Assembly: GCF_901709675.1 (NCBI RefSeq)
Contig: NC_051100.1
Span: 13,066,286-13,130,285 of the forward strand
Source of the DNA: Syngnathus acus
Taxonomy: Eukaryota; Chordata; Actinopteri; Syngnathiformes; Syngnathidae
Length of the DNA: 64,000 nucleotides
Reading direction: 5' to 3'
Positions 59,855 through 64,000 of this stretch are shown here, one piece after another. The translations under genes were made by a program, and so were the position numbers. The stretch's first letter is position 1. The number at the start of each line of letters is the position of its first letter. The notes under the pieces were generated by a model. The model saw nothing but the letters and a program-made list of their open reading frames with translations. It had not been told where the DNA came from and did no database searches.

Positions 59855-60703
59855 TAGAGGTGGGGGAAATGTCCAATTCTTAGATTAATCGCGAATCGGC
59901 CGTGGGAAAAGTCGAGAACGATTCGCAAACATCCAAATTCCGACTATTTAAGTATGCCAAGTAAAGCGGAACAAAAAAAGGGAAAGCGCATTCTCCGAGA
60001 CGCTATGCGGAACGGACCGAGAGCACAGTGGCACACTCAGCACACTTCCGCAGTACACTCCTCCAGAAAAAAACAAACAAACATGGCTTAGCCTTAGATA
60101 TTCAACCCACTTCGCCGAGAGATCCGACCTGCTCCTAAAAATTTAAAGCAGACGTGTGGAATCATTTTGGATTCTACAATGTTGACGGAGGAAATGAATT
60201 GGACAAAAGCTGCGTTGTATGCAAGATTTGTCGCGCTAAAATAAAATACTTTGGCAACACAACGAATATGAGAAGTCACACAGCACGATTCCACCCTACA
60301 CAGGAGGCTTGAGTTTTTTTATTTACTGTTTTGAGCTGTTGGTACTGAAGTAGTCGCTCATTTAAGCCTGAAAGCACTTTTGTTTTATTTGTAACACATG
60401 AAACACAAAAAGCACCTTGAGCTGTACACTAGAGTTCAAATGTTCATGCATTTCCATTCCAATGGATATTTCCATAAAGGTTAATAAAATATAATGGAAA
60501 TGAATTCAACTCTTTGTTTCTTATTACAAATGCAGTGTTTTTTGAACTGCAAGTGATGAATGCTCATTCAGTGAGACAAAAAGAAATGTGGAAAAAGTGC
60601 ATCATATACATAAATTAAAAATGCATCAATAATCGTTTTATAATCGAATCGTCGCCTCTGAATCGTAATCGAATCGTGAGATGCCTCAAGATTCCCACCC
60701 CTA
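59855..60703. mobile_element. hAT element, 849 bp, with a BED-finger remnant
   Basis: The ends are TAGAGGTGGG and CCCACCCCTA, imperfect inverted repeats, with ATCGAATCG-rich subterminal sequence. A perfect 8-bp target duplication, TTGTGAGT, lies at 59,847-59,854 and 60,704-60,711. It keeps a fragment of a BED zinc finger (60,139-60,312) but no catalytic domain. Confidence 0.88.
60139..60312 (+). pseudogene. BED-type zinc finger fragment of a hAT transposase
   Basis: Encodes KFKADVWNHFGF, KSCVVCKICRAKI and GNTTNMRSHTARFHP. The W-x2-F start, C-x2-C pair and H-x4-H end make a BED finger, the DNA-binding domain of hAT transposases and ZBED proteins. A stop lies directly upstream in frame; one extra base in the A/T run near 60,137-60,145 would restore reading from upstream (PAPKN), so a frameshift is likely. 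Confidence 0.8.
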
Positions 60704-60719
60704 TTGTGAGTCCTCAAAA

Positions 60720-60872
60720 GCCATGTTTTCCTCACAGGAAAGCCTAGGCTTCTTCCTACTACTTTTCGAACAGTGATATTTTTTGTTTGTTGTTTGTTTT
60801 TGTTGTTTGTTTTTTATTGTTTTTATTCTTTAAATCATGTTCGAAATAAAGATTCATTCATTCATTCATTCA
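60720..60872 (+). repeat. LINE 3' fragment with (ATTC)n tail
   Basis: Ends ATGTTCGAAATAAA (60,837-60,850), then GATTCATTCATTCATTC. Same family ending as the minus-strand copy at 48,711. Confidence 0.65.
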
Positions 60873-61332
60873 TACAGGACCAGTAGCGAGGCAGCAAGCT
60901 GTTGTAATGTTGCTAAAGTGTTACTCTCGGTCCGGAGTCACGTCAATCAAAAGTTGTACAAGCATTACGTAGCATGCACTGAGAAAAATAATAAAGTTGA
61001 ATATAAAACACCTACACCTCAATTTAGCGGCAGTAGTGCAAATTGACTGGAGGCTGCTATGCTGATTGTGACTAATTAACAGGTGGTCATGGCCAACAGA
61101 GTTGGTGGCTAGCTTGCGTGGCTAGCTTGCCTGTGTAACGTGACCAATATTAATTGATTTTAAATTTCGAGTGATACAGACTTTTAATGATAAATCTTAA
61201 AATATAAACAGATTCTTTTGTTCAGACAATATTAATTTAAGTTGTTACCTGCTGACAGTTCCGACTGATACTCCAGTCTTTTTCAGAGCCCTGAAGAACT
61301 CTCTTGCTTCTTCAGACCTCCTCACATCCACT
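60873..61332. promoter_or_regulatory. Presumed ccdc172 promoter and 5' UTR region
   Basis: 460 bp between a LINE fragment and the ccdc172 start codon. No TATA box or CpG island stands out. A repeated GGCTAGCTTGC occurs twice at about 61,107-61,128. The transcription start was not located. Confidence 0.3.
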
Positions 61333-61411
61333 ATGAGTTTGAACAAACTCTTTCACCAAATCCTTCTGACAGAACAACATTTTAGTGAGCAGACTCAAAA
61401 GTTAAAAGAAG
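61333..61411 (+). CDS. ccdc172: ccdc172 exon 1 (coding part)
   Basis: 26 codons plus one base, donor GAAG|GTGAGT, phase 1. Encodes MSLNKLFHQILLTEQHF and SEQTQKLKE. The ATG was chosen because MSL.(K/S)LF.. is the family start and stops lie upstream in frame. Confidence 0.92.
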
Positions 61412-64000
61412 GTGAGTTGTGCACTTTGTTTATCGGGGCGAAATTATTTCAATTGGCTCTCGCCGATGCTAAACATTAGCCTGCTTAGCATAGCGGGGTT
61501 ACAGTCTGACAGTCCAATTATTCCTTTTTTTCATTTTGTTGTAAAATCTCTGAAGAGACATGAGTGCTTCCAATGTATGTTCATCACAATTTTTCGTGTA
61601 TTTTAATTTTGGTTATTTTTCGTGATTGCCGAAGTGAAAGCAGCCATCATTGAATGCAAGTCTCAAGTGAAAGCTGCTGTAGAAAAGTACCGGAAGACCA
61701 CGGAAGAACATGAAGTGAAGGTGAGCAAATGTATTGTGCAAATAGAGGAGGCCGCCATTATGAGTGACTTCATGAGGAAAAACGTATTGGCTTTTCATTG
61801 GCAAAACTCCTTATGATTGGTTTACAAAAGCCTAATACCGGCCCACAAAATTGGAGTAATTGGTTCGGTCCTAATGTTATTTCAAAGACATTTCACTCAA
61901 TTACCGTGAAGAATAATTGGCTTACAGATGCCAACACACGCATGACACGCCACGCCACGTCCGACTCCAGCTCGCTTGAGCCACCGCTTCCTGGGCGCTA
62001 GCAAATCTTCCTGTGTGCGTGCGTGCGTGCGAGTGTGCGTGTGAGCACAACAACCTCTTCTGACTCCAGACAAAATGAACTCCCGTATTCGCCCGAATAT
62101 AAGACAACCCTGATTATAAGACGACCCCCTCTTTTTCAAGAGTCAAGTTTGAAAAAAGACTTTTTGAACACCAAATGTAATTTTTATACAGAAAATAATT
62201 ACACTACATCTGAAACAAATGATAACACTATATTCGAGAAAAAAAGCATGTTATTTTGCCTCATCCAAATCGTGCAAAAACTGTCTATATCACATCTTAA
62301 TATCTGAACATTTAAATATGTAAACTAAAATGCAATCACATTTGTAAATGAATGGCTTCTGGTTTTTGAAATTAAATAAACCAATCTACTGTGATAAAAC
62401 AACAAAATTGCAATAACTGCATTAACCATCAAAGTGAAGTCTAACTGTAACTAGTCTTGAAACAAATCTGAATAAGGAAAAACATTGCAATAAAATAATG
62501 CAAACTTCTACCGCTATTGTTGGGGAGCCTGAGGACTGTATAGGAGGTTGGCTCGGATGGTTATGCTCTTTTCACCCTTGGGTGTCGGTCAGAACACAGG
62601 AGAGGAGACGTAGTTCAGTTTTGAGTGCTTTACTGAATTATTGGCATAAAAGTAACACCCACTGTGGCTCATAGGGGCAGACAGGCAAACTGGCAAAAGG
62701 GTATAGGCACAAGTTTGGTCGTAAGGATGTGAGAGCAGGTGTGTGTAGTGCACATGGGTGAGCCTTTGGGTGTGTGAATGTGATTCTTGTGTGTGTGACT
62801 ATTGTATGAAGGGTGTGTGGGGTCTGTGTGTGGTGTGTGTGTGTGTGGTGTGTGGTTCTGCAACAGACAGAAATATAGCACGTAAGTCAACGCTCAACTT
62901 CTGACGTCACACAACACTAGTAGATAGCACACATTACATAACTAACTGCGCGGAACGGTTCTGTTATACTAAATAACCATAAATGAAATACTCTCTGCAA
63001 CACACCAAACATAAGTCATCGAGACAACAAAATACATTTGCTGGCAACCGTTAGTCGCCGTGCCGCTGCGTAAAGGCTACTCGTACGATGCGAGGCAAAC
63101 TTGAAGGAGCGCGCCGAAGCTATCAATCAAACGCGCACACATGAAACAAACTGCGATCAGACAAACGGCACAACAGTAGACAGTAGTAACAATGAAATGT
63201 CTTTTCTCACTTTGTGTCAAAGACGCACACGATCACAGCAACATACTCAGTCGATACCAGCAACCTTTAACTTACCGCTGCGCACAAGCTCCAACAATCG
63301 CGATAAGGTGAGGTAACTCACGTGAGACTTAAAGCGCGGTGACGTAACTTTCCAACATTTTAACATCAACATAGGAACCTTTCTAACAGCTATTTTTTTT
63401 TTTCTTCTTTGTGACAGGGGTTCGCTTTGGCCTGGGGAGTTAAGTTCAGCATTCGCTTTAAAGATATCTGGTGCGTCTAGCGTTGTGAATGGGTATAATG
63501 TCTAGACCCCGAATGTAAGACGACCCCCACTTTTTCAGTCTTATATTCGGGCCAATACGGTATTTACAATCTGCATGATGTGTATGTGTGCATGCGGTAT
63601 ATATACACATACACAAACACACACACGAGAATATTTTGCGAGTACTCTAACTTGCTCCCCTCGGCGCATCTGTCTTATATTTGGTTTGTGCCTCAGGATC
63701 AGCAGTTGTCTGCGATGAGGCTGCAGTGGGACTTAATGAAGAAATGTGACGAGCAGATATCTAAGCAAAGCAAGGAGCTTCTCAGCCAGAAGGCTCACCT
63801 CCAAGAACGACTGGTGCGTTCTCGTCACCTGAGTAAGTCATCGTGTGAGTTGAATCTTGTGTTTTGACCTTCCGCGCCAGGCCAGGATGATGGCAGCCTT
63901 TAAAGACGAGGAGCGAGAGTTCCTGCGGGAGATCTCGAGCTTCAACTGTGATTTTAGTTTCCACGTGAGCAGAGAGACGACCTGTCAAACTCACACGGAG
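61333..64000 (+). CDS. ccdc172: ccdc172, coiled-coil domain-containing protein 172 (first four exons; continues past window)
   Basis: CCDC172 is a small coiled-coil protein of about 260 residues in mammals; it has been linked to the sperm mid-piece through TEKT2, though its molecular role is poorly known. Exons seen: 61,333-61,411, 61,635-61,720, 63,697-63,813 and 63,881 to 63,964 or beyond. Phases join (1, 0, 0). The start MSLNKLFHQILLTEQHF matches the family's N-terminus, and KDEEREFLREISSFN corresponds to a conserved segment in the middle of the protein. The rest is rich in Gln, Lys and Glu, as expected for a coiled coil. It lies head to head with gfra1, as in human. Confidence 0.9.
61635..61720 (+). 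CDS. ccdc172: ccdc172 exon 2
   Basis: 86 bp; acceptor GCCGAAG after a T-rich tract, donor GAAG|GTGAGC, phase 1 in and 0 out. Encodes (V)KAAIIECKSQVKAAVEKYRK then TTEEHEVK, a heptad-compatible helix. Confidence 0.9.
62083..63560. mobile_element. Non-autonomous TIR transposon, 1478 bp, in ccdc172 intron 2
   Basis: Left end CCGTATTCGCCCGAATATAA and right end its inverse (22 of 23 bp). TA follows on the right; the left flank reads TC, probably mutated. Subterminal words AATATAAGAC, TATAAGACGACCCC and TGTAAGACGACCCC repeat near both ends. No transposase was recognised inside. A TG-rich simple repeat lies at about 62,740-62,862. Confidence 0.8.
63697..63813 (+). CDS. ccdc172: ccdc172 exon 3
   Basis: 117 bp (39 codons), acceptor GTGCCTCAG, donor CTG|GTGCGT, phase 0 both ends. 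Encodes DQQLSAMRLQWDLMKKCDEQ followed by a Lys/Gln/Leu-rich helix. Confidence 0.92.
63881..64000 (+). CDS. ccdc172: ccdc172 exon 4 (end uncertain)
   Basis: The acceptor CCGCGCCAG is preceded by a short pyrimidine tract. Reads ARMMAAFKDEEREFLREISS and FNCDFSFH. A consensus donor (CAC|GTGAGC) at 63,965 would end it in phase 0 after 28 codons; the sequence beyond is also open (VSRETTCQTHTE) but no longer looks like a coiled coil, so the exon probably ends at 63,964. Confidence 0.85.

Noticed and set aside
1-64000. CRISPR arrays, bacterial operons, tRNA or rRNA genes
   Set aside because: None seen; the tandem repeats present are microsatellites and minisatellites without spacers.

Overview
The window is vertebrate nuclear DNA, most likely from a teleost fish. 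Evidence: spliced genes with GT-AG introns, abundant (CA)n/(TG)n microsatellites, and fish-type transposable elements (Tc1, Tigger, several hAT families, an L2/CR1-type LINE, an ISL2EU-like element). There are no operons, ribosome binding sites or CRISPR arrays.

Two host genes can be supported, arranged head to head. The first is gfra1 (GDNF family receptor alpha-1), on the minus strand. Nine coding exons run from 53,949 down to a stop codon at 26,236. All exon phases join without a frame break, and the product carries the D1, D2 and D3 cysteine-rich domains and a hydrophobic C-terminal tail. The exon carrying the start codon and signal peptide was not found. One intron (32,623-52,393) is about 20 kb; the other seven are 0.5-1.6 kb. 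The second gene is ccdc172 (coiled-coil domain protein 172), on the plus strand. Its first four coding exons run from ATG 61,333 to the window edge. The same head-to-head neighbours, GFRA1 and CCDC172, occur in human, which supports both calls.

Layout: 1-860 is the 3' half of a Tc1 transposon whose transposase keeps its DD34E residues. About 0.9-25.5 kb is non-coding sequence downstream of gfra1. It holds a hAT element with a Tigger element nested inside (12.0-13.1 kb), two small MITEs (10.0 and 17.2 kb), a solo LTR with a 5-bp target duplication (20.1-20.5 kb) and a short dispersed repeat family. 26.2-53.9 kb is gfra1; its long intron carries a nearly intact LINE reading frame in the sense orientation (39.6-42.2 kb) and a 603-bp TA-flanked element (38.2 kb). 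54-61.3 kb lies between the two genes and is a dense cluster of DNA transposons, including a 1.25-kb ISL2EU-like element with convergent fragments of a THAP/DDE transposase and its partner protein. 61.3-64 kb is ccdc172, with another TIR element inside an intron.

No wholly new multi-gene system was seen. The most unusual points are the rearranged ISL2EU-like element with a 33-bp antisense patch, the nested elements with readable target duplications, a possible but out-of-frame match to the alternative gfra1 micro-exon, and the TG/CA arrays crowded into two short gfra1 introns.
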